Source: Mastigias papua
Taxonomy: Eukaryota > Cnidaria > Scyphozoa > Rhizostomeae > Mastigiidae
Assembly (NCBI GenBank): GCA_964019165.1
Contig: OZ025267.1
Span: 2,337,001 to 2,401,000 of the forward strand
Length of the DNA stretch: 64,000 bases
Reading direction: 5' to 3'
The position numbers and the translations under genes are program-made. Numbering within the stretch: the stretch's first letter is position 1; each line of letters opens with the position of its first letter. Under the pieces are notes generated by a model, which did not search any database, was not told the DNA's origin, and saw nothing but the letters and a program-made list of their open reading frames with translations. This document shows positions 10,588-19,876 of this stretch, piece by piece.

Positions 10588-11100
10588 ATGGAAATTTATT
10601 GTGTTAAATGTAAGCAAAAGACTGATACAAATAATCCTGAGAAAATACAAACTAAGAATAATAGATTGGCAATACGAGGTCATTGTGTAAAATGTAATTC
10701 ACAAAAATACATGTTTGTTAAAAATGAAGGCGGGAATATAGATATTCATAAATTGATTGGTAAAATACCACGGCCTAAATCAGGATGGACGCCGGGGAAT
10801 TATAAATATTTAGGACCGTATAATCCTCTTGATAAACAGGTAGATTTTGATCCAGACACGGGCGAAATCCGTCAAATCCATGTTGAGCCAAAGAACGAAT
10901 TAGACCGCATCGCTATGAATCATGATATATGTTATTCAATAAACCCTCAAAATAAGGGCGATTGTGATCGTGAGATGGTAAAGTCAATTGATGACATTCC
11001 TTATAAAGACACGAATAAAATGGCAATGCTGGCTAGAACGTTAATCAATAAAAAACAACAGCTTGGATTAGGAGTCAAAAAAAAAACAACACGAAAATAG
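10588..11100 (+). CDS. Zinc ribbon fused to parvovirus-type phospholipase A2 domain (170 aa)
   Basis: Residues 1-46 form a zinc ribbon (C5, C8, C33, C36) that repeats the preceding gene. Residues 60-150 resemble the phospholipase A2 domain of parvovirus VP1 and some Polinton/adintovirus proteins: the Ca-binding loop YKYLGPYNPLD at 72-82 and the catalytic pair H112-D113 in MNHDICY. Such enzymes cut the sn-2 ester of phospholipids and help particles leave endosomes. The C-terminus is Lys-rich and ends in a run of lysine codons (A10 tract). Directly downstream the integrase frame stays open in -1, back to 11052, so a fused product by slippage on the A-tract is conceivable. Confidence 0.75.
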   Translation: MEIYCVKCKQKTDTNNPEKIQTKNNRLAIRGHCVKCNSQKYMFVKNEGGNIDIHKLIGKIPRPKSGWTPGNYKYLGPYNPLDKQVDFDPDTGEIRQIHVEPKNELDRIAMNHDICYSINPQNKGDCDREMVKSIDDIPYKDTNKMAMLARTLINKKQQLGLGVKKKTTRK

Positions 11101-11129
11101 TTAATAATCAAAAACAGTACGCCCAAGAA

Positions 11130-11960
11130 ATGCATAAACGTGTTATCCATAAGTTTCAACGACGGTTTGTTTATACCCCTGGTATTGATGAAATATGGAC
11201 GGCTGATTTGATTATTTTAAATAGGAAGGAATATGTAAAACAAAATGATAATTATAAATATATATTGACAGTTATGGATACATTTAGCAGATATGCTTGG
11301 GTAAGAGTCACGAAAAATAAAGATAAAAAAACAATATCTGATGTTTTTGAGGATATTATCAAAAAAAGCGGTCGTATTTGTAAAAGATTATGGACGGACG
11401 ACGGCGGTGAGTTTTTTAATAAACATTTTGAAAATATTTTAAAACAACTTAATATAAATAGATATACAGTAAAAAGTCATCTAAAAGCAATTATGATAGA
11501 ACGTTTTAATCAAACACTTATGAATAAATTATCATCGTTATTTACAGAACGTAATAATTATCGTTATATTGATGACATACATAATATCATGGAAAAATAT
11601 AATAATACCTATCATAGTACTATTAAGATGACACCAGCCGAGGCAAGTAAAAAAGAAAATGAAGGGTTGGTTTATTATACGATTAATAATAAAAGAATAA
11701 GAGAAAGATATATACAAAATAAAAAACCTAAATTTAAAATAAATGATCATGTGAGAATCAAAGTAACAAAAAAACATTTTCAAAAGGGTTATGACGAAAG
11801 ATGGAGTAAACAAATATATTTAATTTATAAAATAAATTTAACACTTCCTCCAACATATAAAATTAAAGAAATTTTAGAAAATGGAAAATATAAATATGTT
11901 ACAAAAAATTTTTATGAACAAGAATTACAAAAAACAAAATTTTTAAAAAAAAAGACTTAA
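11130..11960 (+). CDS. Retroviral-type rve integrase (276 aa)
   Basis: A DDE integrase that would join the element's ends to host DNA and make the 6-bp duplication. The catalytic triad is D26 (WTAD), D90 (LWTDDGGEF) and E124 (IERFNQTL). The C-terminal part carries the usual Polinton block with FKINDHVRI (SH3-like) and FYEQELQKTK near the end. The first ATG gives MHKRVIHKFQRR, close to the normal start of the core. An N-terminal HHCC zinc finger is absent. The frame is open upstream of the ATG (11052 onward), so a longer N-terminus made by frameshift or non-ATG start is possible. Confidence 0.93.
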   Translation: MHKRVIHKFQRRFVYTPGIDEIWTADLIILNRKEYVKQNDNYKYILTVMDTFSRYAWVRVTKNKDKKTISDVFEDIIKKSGRICKRLWTDDGGEFFNKHFENILKQLNINRYTVKSHLKAIMIERFNQTLMNKLSSLFTERNNYRYIDDIHNIMEKYNNTYHSTIKMTPAEASKKENEGLVYYTINNKRIRERYIQNKKPKFKINDHVRIKVTKKHFQKGYDERWSKQIYLIYKINLTLPPTYKIKEILENGKYKYVTKNFYEQELQKTKFLKKKT

Positions 11961-11985
11961 AGAAAATTTTATATATATAAATTAT

Positions 11986-14900
11986 ATGGATAATCAATTT
12001 GAAAATTTTATTACTGTATATAAAAATATTCTTAATAAAAAAAATAATAGAGATATTAAAAAAATAATATTTTTTGCTTTACAAAGTATTAAAAATTATG
12101 ATATTACAAAATTCAAACCTAAACAGCAAATAATTATAAATCAATTAAAAAATTATTACGATAAACCAACAAAGAATAGAGAAAATGATGTTAATGGTTT
12201 GATTATGCAATATTATATAGATCAAGATGATGAAATAAACGAAGACGAAGAAGGTGTAGATATTGAATTAGACGAACAAGATAATGAAGTTAAACGATCT
12301 TCAATTTTTGATGAGAATAAACAGAAATTGTATTATGATGTTGAAGATGTCATTCAATTAGAGAAATACACAATTGAAAAATTGTTGAGTGTTTATAACA
12401 TTACGTTAAAACCGTATTTAGATGATGAAATTGGTCAATGGTTTTGTGAGGACCAATTAGAATTCAGTAAACCGTATAAACGTGTATTTATAAAACAATA
12501 TATAAAAAAACATGGTATCATAAAATGTAACACAGTTGTTCAAGTTATAATGATTTCAGTTCATGATAAAAAGAAAAAAATATATCCAATATTTCAAACA
12601 AAATATACTATAATAAGAAACGCAGAAGACGTAGATTATTTCTTGAGACAAAGTGAATTAGATATTAAATCACGAATTGGTATGTTTACAAAAAAGATGA
12701 ATGCAAAAGAAAGCGTTGAAACTACACAGATCAATCCATCGGGCTTTGTAGACATGGGTATTGAATATGAGAGGCTGAACATAGTAAAGATTAAAAATGC
12801 ATTTGCTTCATCATACATTCCATTACCTGATAGGATCATCCACACGAAATCATGTATAAATATTAAAAATAATGACGAAAAATGTTTCTTATATTGTCAT
12901 TTGTTACATGAGAGATACAGAAAAAACGGATTTAAAAAAATACAAAATCCTGAAAGACTTCACGGAGAAAAGGCATTTAATTATAATAATGAACTGATTC
13001 ACTTGAATTATGAAAACATTGATTTTCCAATACCATTTAACACGTTTCATATCATAAAAAAAATTGAAGAACAGAATCAAATAAGAATTAACCTTTTTGA
13101 GTATAAAGAAGGTAAAAAGAATGACGTTGTGCCGATATATCATTCTAAAAAGGAGTATGAAAATTGTATGAATTTATTAATTATTACTGATAAAACAAAA
13201 AAGAAATATCATTATGTATATATTAAAAATTTAAATGGATTATTGAGATCAAATTTTAAACGTATTGATAATAAAATTTGTCAAAACTGCTTTAAACAGT
13301 TTTCAAACAAAAAAGCATTTGATTCAATAAATCATAAATGCAATCACAAGTATGATTCATCAGTATTGCCAAGTCATATGGCCATTGTAGATAATAAATT
13401 AGTTAAATGTCCCATTGATATGTATGTGAAAGAATTTAACAAAAAACATACGATATTTTTACCATTTGTTATGTATTGCGATTTCGAGTCTATATTAAAA
13501 AAAACAGAAGATGAAAAAGATGAAAAACATCCTGATAAAAGGCAACATGAATTATCAAGTTATTGTTATAATTTAGTCTGTCGCGAAAGACCTATTTTTA
13601 ATCGATTTAAATTATATCGAGGTAATGGAGAAGAGTCTGTTATTGATCATTTTTTAAATGAAGTTAAAACAAACGTTTTAGAGCATATAAAACAATGCAA
13701 AAAGAAATTCTATGCTTTACCTGTTTTGACAGACGAACAATTGAAACGGCATAAGAAAATAAAAAAATGTGAATTCTGTAATGTAAAATTCAATACTGAA
13801 ATTAAAAAAGTGCAACATCATAATCATTTATCGGGTGATTTTATTGCTACAATATGCCAATCATGTAACTCTAAGATTCGTGTTGATTCTACATTATATA
13901 TCGTATTTCACTATCTAAGAGGCTATGACATACACTATATCATAACTAAAATAAATGATTATTTTAAGGATTCTAATATTAATCTTTTAGGGCATAATAG
14001 CTCAAGTATTTTCCATGTTGGAATACAAAATAATATTAAGATCATTGATTCACATGAGTATATCAAAGGATCATTGAAAAGTTTATCGGAAAACTTGAAA
14101 AATAAAGATATAATTCACACACGTGAATTAGTTAATAAATACGGCCGTGAATATTTAATTAAAGATATATTCCCATTTCGATATGTCGATAGTTTTTCAA
14201 AATATAATGAAAATACGTTTCCCGACATTGAATATTTTGACAACATAAATAAAGATACATATAATAAATACAGAAAATTTTATTATTCTATGTTTAACAC
14301 CTTGGGTGAATATTCCGATTATTATTTAAGCAAGGACGTGAAACTATTATCTGATATAATGGAATCTTATAGAGGGTTGTTTATGGATAAATACGGTACT
14401 GAAATATTTTCGCATTATAGTATTAATTCATTGACATGGGAAGTCATGAAAAAATGGTGTTCGGTACAAATAAAGATTTTAGACAATTACAAAATTTATA
14501 GCGCGTTTGAATCGATGGTAAGAGGAGGATTATGTGATATTGCATCTATGAGATATGCATGTGCAAATAATAAATATATGAAACATTATGATCCAACCAC
14601 AGAATCTTCATATATAATGCATTTTGATATAAACTCGATGTATGGACACGTTATGAGATCTTATCCGTTACCATATGATGAGTTTTCTTATTTAACAAAC
14701 GAAGAGATACAACAATTTAATATATGGGATTATGATATAAATAGCGAATATGGTTATATTCTTAATATTGACATTAGTGAAATCGATATAAAATATCATG
14801 ATTTTTATAACGATTTACCACTATTCCCTGTTAAAAATAAAATATTAAAGAAAAACTTAAGTGATTATCAAAAACAAATATTAAAAGACAAATCATTCAT

Positions 14901-15888
14901 TTCTACCGAAAAATTAATATGTGATTTATATAAAAAAGAAAATTACACATTACATTATCTTACATTGCAATTTTATTTAAAAATGCCTGGTTTTAAAATT
15001 AAAGATATAAATTATATCATTAAATTCAAACAAGCAAAATTTATGAAAGATTATATCGAATACAATCATAAAAATAGAATTGAGGCTGACAATAATAATG
15101 ACAAATTGATGTACAAACTTATGATAAATTCATGTTTTGGTAGAACGCTTTTAAATAAAATGAAATACTCAAGTAATATAAAGATGTTTAACGATGATGA
15201 TTATGAAAAAGTTTTAAAAATAATATCTAGCGATCGATTTAAAGATTATGAAATAATCGATGAGAATAATGCTCTATTAAATATTGAAAAACAATGTATA
15301 AAATTAGACTCGCCATCGTACATTGGCTCATGTATTTTAGACTTGTCGAAAATAATTTTCTATGATAATTTCTATAAATTGAAAAAAAGATATGGTAATA
15401 ATATTTCATTAATGTATTATGATACTGATTCGTATTTATGTCATATTAAAACTGATGATGTTTACAAAGATATGAGTGAAATGGATATTTTTGACATGAC
15501 ATCTTATAAATCTGATTTTAAATACTATAAACAAGGAGTTTATGAAATGGGTCTATTAAAAGATGAAAATTCTGAATATAATTCACAAATTGTTGAGGCG
15601 TGTGCTTTGAAGAGTAAATTATATGGATATAGAAAAGAGAATGAAAAAGTTAAATTTAAAGGTATTAAAAATCAATTAGATTTTCAATCATTAAAAGATG
15701 CTATATTTGATAATGAAACAATTAAAAGTGAATTTTATACAATAAAAACTAAAGATCATAAAATATTTTCATACACAGATCAAAAATTATTAATGTCATA
15801 TACAGATAAACGTTATTTATATAATCCTGTTATGTCATATGCTTATGGTCATTACATGATTGATAATAATTATGAAAATATGATATAA
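11986..15888 (+). CDS. Protein-primed DNA polymerase B (1,300 aa)
   Basis: The replicative polymerase of Polintons. The 3'-5' exonuclease motifs are CDFES with D499/E501 (Exo I), LRGYD with D648 (Exo II) and YYLSKDVKLL with D784 (Exo III). The polymerase motifs are DINSMYG with D881 (A), KLMINSCFG with K1044 and N1048 (B) and YYDTDS with D1146/D1148 (C). A zinc-binding insert with C595, C598, HHNH and C624, C627 sits before Exo II, as is usual in this family, and another CxxC..H..C pattern lies at about 432-455. The N-terminal 400 residues hold an acidic stretch and no domain I recognise; in protein-primed systems a terminal protein can lie there. All catalytic residues are intact. The ATG is preceded by TTTTATATATATAAATTAT. 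Confidence 0.96.
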   Translation: MDNQFENFITVYKNILNKKNNRDIKKIIFFALQSIKNYDITKFKPKQQIIINQLKNYYDKPTKNRENDVNGLIMQYYIDQDDEINEDEEGVDIELDEQDNEVKRSSIFDENKQKLYYDVEDVIQLEKYTIEKLLSVYNITLKPYLDDEIGQWFCEDQLEFSKPYKRVFIKQYIKKHGIIKCNTVVQVIMISVHDKKKKIYPIFQTKYTIIRNAEDVDYFLRQSELDIKSRIGMFTKKMNAKESVETTQINPSGFVDMGIEYERLNIVKIKNAFASSYIPLPDRIIHTKSCINIKNNDEKCFLYCHLLHERYRKNGFKKIQNPERLHGEKAFNYNNELIHLNYENIDFPIPFNTFHIIKKIEEQNQIRINLFEYKEGKKNDVVPIYHSKKEYENCMNLLIITDKTKKKYHYVYIKNLNGLLRSNFKRIDNKICQNCFKQFSNKKAFDSINHKCNHKYDSSVLPSHMAIVDNKLVKCPIDMYVKEFNKKHTIFLPFVMYCDFESILKKTEDEKDEKHPDKRQHELSSYCYNLVCRERPIFNRFKLYRGNGEESVIDHFLNEVKTNVLEHIKQCKKKFYALPVLTDEQLKRHKKIKKCEFCNVKFNTEIKKVQHHNHLSGDFIATICQSCNSKIRVDSTLYIVFHYLRGYDIHYIITKINDYFKDSNINLLGHNSSSIFHVGIQNNIKIIDSHEYIKGSLKSLSENLKNKDIIHTRELVNKYGREYLIKDIFPFRYVDSFSKYNENTFPDIEYFDNINKDTYNKYRKFYYSMFNTLGEYSDYYLSKDVKLLSDIMESYRGLFMDKYGTEIFSHYSINSLTWEVMKKWCSVQIKILDNYKIYSAFESMVRGGLCDIASMRYACANNKYMKHYDPTTESSYIMHFDINSMYGHVMRSYPLPYDEFSYLTNEEIQQFNIWDYDINSEYGYILNIDISEIDIKYHDFYNDLPLFPVKNKILKKNLSDYQKQILKDKSFISTEKLICDLYKKENYTLHYLTLQFYLKMPGFKIKDINYIIKFKQAKFMKDYIEYNHKNRIEADNNNDKLMYKLMINSCFGRTLLNKMKYSSNIKMFNDDDYEKVLKIISSDRFKDYEIIDENNALLNIEKQCIKLDSPSYIGSCILDLSKIIFYDNFYKLKKRYGNNISLMYYDTDSYLCHIKTDDVYKDMSEMDIFDMTSYKSDFKYYKQGVYEMGLLKDENSEYNSQIVEACALKSKLYGYRKENEKVKFKGIKNQLDFQSLKDAIFDNETIKSEFYTIKTKDHKIFSYTDQKLLMSYTDKRYLYNPVMSYAYGHYMIDNNYENMI

Positions 15889-15995
15889 AAATTATGCATT
15901 TATCTTATAATATAAGTACAGTTAATACACTTATCTCGTTAATTAATTACAACATATGTATTTATCTCATCGGATAATTACATATCATGTAATTA

Positions 15996-16012
15996 TTATA
16001 ATATATATTATA
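15996..16012 (+). promoter_or_regulatory. 17-nt AT motif abutting the start codon
   Basis: TTATAATATATATTATA ends at the base before the ATG at 16013. It is the same as 24504-24520 and differs in one base from 22265-22281, always at the same distance of zero from the ATG. Confidence 0.6.
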
Positions 16013-17026
16013 ATGAAATTAGAAGATTATAAAAAACTTATTGAAATACAATTATTGACTGAATCAGGGTTGCAAAATATTCTTGAAGCTAATAAGGCGT
16101 ATCAAAACAATGAAATAAATAAAGATTTTAATAATGTAAAATTGTTTAAGCCAATTACAGATAGTAATAAAGAATTAATTGATCGTATTGAAAAAAAAAC
16201 AGATCAAAGTGATGAATTAATAAAACAAATAACACAGGCATTGCCATTATATAATCAACAAATACAACAAGAGCCATTAACTTATGATGATGGTAATGAA
16301 AATAACGATAAAGAAAAATCATCCAAAGAAACTAAGGACGACCCGGTAAGACAATTAGATCCTATGAATATTTTTAATAAAGAAGAATATAAGTTTATTG
16401 ATGACTTAATACACGATAAACGAGTTTATTTGTACACGAGTAAAAAAGATAATGTTGATACATTTACAAAAATAAAATTATTAGATTTAAGAAAATTAAA
16501 TAATTATTCAAATGATGAATTATCAGAATATTTAACATCAAAAGATGTTGAAAGTTTAACAAAACAGTTGAATGGCGCAAAAAAATATCATGATGGATTA
16601 GATATGAAAATTGAAGCTCTAAATAAATATAAAAAAGCAATATTGGCTTATATAAATAGTAATAATTTTGTTAAAAAAGACGATGATAAAACAGAGGATA
16701 AAGCAGTTGATAAACCTGATGATAAACCAGCTGATAAACCAGCTGATAAAGCAGTTGATAAAGTAGAGAATAAAATTACAGAGATAGAAGGCGAAGGTAG
16801 TAATAAACGAAGAAATGGTTATAAGATAGAAAATTCGAAATATGGAGAAAAGATTAAAATAAACATGGATAAATTATTTAATAATTATTACGTCGAAGCA
16901 TGGTATGACGATCGTGTGATTTACGAGAACCAGGGAGATAAAGATACTGTGGAACTCTTGACAAAAGGCAGAATTAATAAAAAAAAAAATACAGTAAAGT
17001 ATCAAAACAAATTTTTAATGATATGA
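16013..17026 (+). CDS. Charged Polinton protein of unknown function (337 aa)
   Basis: I do not recognise a named domain. The frame opens at 15956, but the ATG at 16013 (MKLEDYKKLIEIQ) directly follows the 17-nt motif seen at other genes and avoids a hydrophobic leader translated from AT-rich spacer, so I choose it. Residues about 80-110 are acidic and low in complexity. Around 225-255 there is a degenerate DK-x-(A/V/P)-DK repeat. The C-terminal 70 residues (KINMDKLFNNYYVEAWYD onward) look folded and basic. Its stop overlaps the next ATG by 4 nt (ATGA). The site between polymerase and capsid genes suggests a structural or assembly role; this is inference. Confidence 0.7.
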   Translation: MKLEDYKKLIEIQLLTESGLQNILEANKAYQNNEINKDFNNVKLFKPITDSNKELIDRIEKKTDQSDELIKQITQALPLYNQQIQQEPLTYDDGNENNDKEKSSKETKDDPVRQLDPMNIFNKEEYKFIDDLIHDKRVYLYTSKKDNVDTFTKIKLLDLRKLNNYSNDELSEYLTSKDVESLTKQLNGAKKYHDGLDMKIEALNKYKKAILAYINSNNFVKKDDDKTEDKAVDKPDDKPADKPADKAVDKVENKITEIEGEGSNKRRNGYKIENSKYGEKIKINMDKLFNNYYVEAWYDDRVIYENQGDKDTVELLTKGRINKKKNTVKYQNKFLMI

Positions 17027-17394
17027 TGACATTATCAGGAATGATTAAAAAAAGAAATGGTAAAAATAAATTATTAGGTGAAAGTAATATTATTTTAAAT
17101 GACAACGATAGGAAAAAACGTATCTCGTTGATAAGAGGGTCTATAATTGCAGGAAACGATAATCCGAAACTTTTAAAAGAGCTTTCAGTTTTAACAAATC
17201 AAGAAAATATTATACAAGATAAATCAGTTGATGATGTATATAAAAAATTAAAAACATTAACATCAATTTTAAAAACTTCTAAATCTGATGAAAATGTTAA
17301 TAACCAAGTCTATAATATTATAGATTATCTAAGAACTAATCGTCATATATCACGTGATCAATATCATAAATATATAAAAAAACATTTAATGTAA
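17023..17394 (+). CDS. Small basic protein before the capsid genes (123 aa)
   Basis: The start overlaps the stop of the preceding gene by 4 nt, which suggests coupled expression or an ancestral single gene. The stretch IRGSIIAGNDNPKLLKEL and the end with (I)SRDQYHKYIKKHL recall a short helical protein often found next to capsid genes in Polintons, but I have no name for it. It is Lys-rich at the N-terminus and mainly helical by composition. No catalytic motif is visible. Confidence 0.65.
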   Translation: MMTLSGMIKKRNGKNKLLGESNIILNDNDRKKRISLIRGSIIAGNDNPKLLKELSVLTNQENIIQDKSVDDVYKKLKTLTSILKTSKSDENVNNQVYNIIDYLRTNRHISRDQYHKYIKKHLM

Positions 17395-17405
17395 TGTAAT
17401 ATAAT

Positions 17406-18164
17406 ATGGATAAAATTATTTATATCGACACAACAAAAAAATCACCAACAACCATTCATGGTACGAATTCAGATTTTATTGTAGAATTAGATTCTGACAT
17501 GATTTTCCCTAATATGGATCAAAATTATTTAGCTCTTAAATATATAAATTTAAATTATACATGGAATAATATCGATCATGCTAAATATAATAATAATACT
17601 ATGCGATACAGTAGCGATAATGGAAGTACTTTTAAAACGATTACATTTCCTAATGGCAATTACAGTTATTCAGACATAAGTAATTTTATAAACAACTATT
17701 TAGAGACACAAGGGGATAGTAAAACAGGTATACAATTATATTATGTGAGCTCATTAAAAAAGATATTTGTTGAACTTGAAACAAATTATCAAGTTGACTT
17801 CCGTTCAAATCTTACATTTGCAAAACTTATCGGATTTGGTCTATCAAACACAATAATTACATCAAGTAGTTATTCTAACGATACCCCTGATATTACGAAT
17901 AGTGTGGATACAATTGTAATTCACTGTTCTCTTTTAAGTGATGTTTGTTATAACGGCAACATGCGATCTGACGTCTTGTATAAATTTCCAACAAGCACAC
18001 ATAGGATTGGGTACGATATTCCTATACAAGAAATAAATATGGAATTTCATAAAATGAACGATTATAAAATCAGACGCTTCAGAATTAAAATTCAAGATGC
18101 TCTAGACAGAGACTTAGATCTTGAAGACCCTATATCTATGGCTTTATGTACAAGATCATATTAA
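17406..18164 (+). CDS. Minor capsid (penton-like) protein, 252 aa
   Basis: The size, beta-rich sequence and position just before the major capsid gene fit the Polinton minor capsid protein, a single jelly-roll that forms the vertices. The protein begins with a short segment followed by strand-like blocks (SDFIVELDSDM; YLALKYINLNYTW). It has SYSDISNFINNYL in the middle and a C-terminal half with VLYKFPTSTH and a final strand block RIKIQDALDRDLDLEDP. This late block (fold strand, then D..GR..DL-like turn) is characteristic of penton proteins of Polintons and virophages. Short spacing of 11 bp to the preceding gene supports coexpression. Confidence 0.75.
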   Translation: MDKIIYIDTTKKSPTTIHGTNSDFIVELDSDMIFPNMDQNYLALKYINLNYTWNNIDHAKYNNNTMRYSSDNGSTFKTITFPNGNYSYSDISNFINNYLETQGDSKTGIQLYYVSSLKKIFVELETNYQVDFRSNLTFAKLIGFGLSNTIITSSSYSNDTPDITNSVDTIVIHCSLLSDVCYNGNMRSDVLYKFPTSTHRIGYDIPIQEINMEFHKMNDYKIRRFRIKIQDALDRDLDLEDPISMALCTRSY

Positions 18165-18188
18165 TTAAATTATATTATATTATATAAG

Positions 18189-18563
18189 ATGAATAGAAAT
18201 TTTCGTGATGAAAAAATAAGAGATACTTATGGTTATGGTATTAGTGACGTGTTCAAAAGTTTGTTTAATTCGGCTACTAAAAAGATAGCAAGTGAATCTA
18301 CAAAAAAGATAGCTAAAAGCGCTGTTGAAAGTGCTGCGAAATCAGGCGCTGATGTTTTAGGAAAAAGGACCGCTGAAGTATTAAGCGATAAAATATTTAA
18401 TAATTCAGATAAAACAAAAAAGATCAATCCAATAATCGAACAATCGATGGATAATGAAGTGATACCAAATAAAGGGGTAATTATAGAAAAAGAATTAAAG
18501 AAGATATATAAGACAGATGATAATACAGATAATATTTCAAAGAAATTCGATGAATTATTATAA
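18189..18563 (+). CDS. Ala/Lys-rich small virion protein, membrane-active or core-like (124 aa)
   Basis: The start reads MNRNFRDEKIRDTYGYGISD. Residues about 20-75 form a continuous amphipathic, Ala/Ser/Lys-rich helix region (AKSAVESAAKSGADVLGKRT). Small proteins of this kind follow the penton gene in Polintons and adintoviruses and have been compared with adenovirus core/membrane-lytic proteins. The acidic C-terminal third looks disordered. The function is inferred from composition and position only. Confidence 0.6.
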   Translation: MNRNFRDEKIRDTYGYGISDVFKSLFNSATKKIASESTKKIAKSAVESAAKSGADVLGKRTAEVLSDKIFNNSDKTKKINPIIEQSMDNEVIPNKGVIIEKELKKIYKTDDNTDNISKKFDELL

Positions 18564-18578
18564 TATATAATATAATAG
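18561..18578 (+). promoter_or_regulatory. AT-rich start-abutting motif of the major capsid gene
   Basis: TAATATATAATATAATAG lies directly before the ATG at 18579. A closely related CAATATAATATAATAG precedes the ATG at 19877. Confidence 0.45.
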
Positions 18579-19847
18579 ATGGACTTTAATTTCCGTAAAA
18601 ATTTAGAAAAATGTGATATGATTATTCAAACACCTGATTCAATTCAAACAAAGAAATATATTTTTCGTATTGGATCTCATCAAGATTATTTACCTATAGA
18701 TTGGTATAATGCTTATTTTATTTTTGACTTAGCAATTACTAAAGCCAGCGATAACACGAAGTTCGCCATAGGCGATAGAATAGCCTTAGCGAGTGACTCA
18801 GGCTCATTGATAAATTCAATAAAATTCGAAAGCGATTCAAGGCAAATTTTCTACGTCAATGACATAAATTACGCAATTGTTATTAAAAATTTAATGGAGA
18901 TGAGTAAAGAGTATATAAATAGTGTAGCAGATAAGTCATTTATCTATCCTGATACTATTGATGGTACTGATATTACAAAATATACTGTAAATGGCACAAC
19001 TAATGCTATGGAAACTGAAAACGCTGATTATAATAGTTCATATCATAAAAGAGTAAATTTAACAAGAACTGGTGTGCAAACAATCATGCCGTTAAAATCT
19101 ATAGAGTATTTTTCATCTCTACGAGACGTGCTTTTACCTCCCACTAAAATTGAGCTGAGCATTGATATAGAAAGTGATGTTAATCTGTTATATAAAGATA
19201 CGGCGGTGGCTGATGGTAAGGTTACGATTAAAAATATATATTTATGTTATGAAAAATTAACTTTATCACCACGTAATAAATTACTGTATACACAATATTT
19301 GTCAAAACAACAAATTATAAAGTTTTATCGTGAAAATATTTTTAGACTGACATCCTTGAAAAACGTCGAAAATGACGTAATTCTATACGAAACGGCACAA
19401 AAGCCAAGACATTTATTCATTTGGTTTTCTGATACGGCTAATCGTTCACTTCAAAAATATGATTCATTTGAGATTAATACAAGTGATGATAATATTATAA
19501 ATGCATATATAGTTATAAACGATAACCGTCATATACCAATTACACCGTATAACTGTGTAACACAACCTATAATACCGTACAATGAACTTTTGAAATATAT
19601 GACAAACCATAACCAAAGAGAAAGTACATTTATTGATTTTGAATTGTTTAAGACTAAATATATGATATTATACTTTAATATTAATGATAATATAACAGAG
19701 AGCTTAAGAGATTCGTTTTGTAAAATACAATTCAAATATATCCTCAAAAGCGTACCTACAAATGAATATACAATATACTCATTATTGTTATATGAAGATC
19801 AATATAAGATCTCCCTAATAAACGGAAAGAGCGAGATTATAAAATAA
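18579..19847 (+). CDS. Major capsid protein, double jelly-roll (422 aa)
   Basis: Length, beta-strand content and gene order match the Polinton major capsid protein, whose trimers form the hexagonal shell. Visible family-like blocks are the opening region with PIDWYNAYFIFDL (first jelly roll), LKSIEYFSSLRDVLLPPTKI (the conserved lead into the second roll) and IKNIYLCYEKLTLSP at about 215-230. The C-terminal region has PRHLFIWFSDTANRS and the final strand block. No truncation is seen. The fold assignment rests on remembered family features; a structure prediction would settle it. Confidence 0.82.
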   Translation: MDFNFRKNLEKCDMIIQTPDSIQTKKYIFRIGSHQDYLPIDWYNAYFIFDLAITKASDNTKFAIGDRIALASDSGSLINSIKFESDSRQIFYVNDINYAIVIKNLMEMSKEYINSVADKSFIYPDTIDGTDITKYTVNGTTNAMETENADYNSSYHKRVNLTRTGVQTIMPLKSIEYFSSLRDVLLPPTKIELSIDIESDVNLLYKDTAVADGKVTIKNIYLCYEKLTLSPRNKLLYTQYLSKQQIIKFYRENIFRLTSLKNVENDVILYETAQKPRHLFIWFSDTANRSLQKYDSFEINTSDDNIINAYIVINDNRHIPITPYNCVTQPIIPYNELLKYMTNHNQRESTFIDFELFKTKYMILYFNINDNITESLRDSFCKIQFKYILKSVPTNEYTIYSLLLYEDQYKISLINGKSEIIK

Positions 19848-19860
19848 AACAATTAATCTA

Positions 19861-19876
19861 CAATATAATATAATAG
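19861..19876 (+). promoter_or_regulatory. AT-rich start-abutting motif
   Basis: CAATATAATATAATAG ends at the base before the ATG at 19877, as at 18579. Confidence 0.4.
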
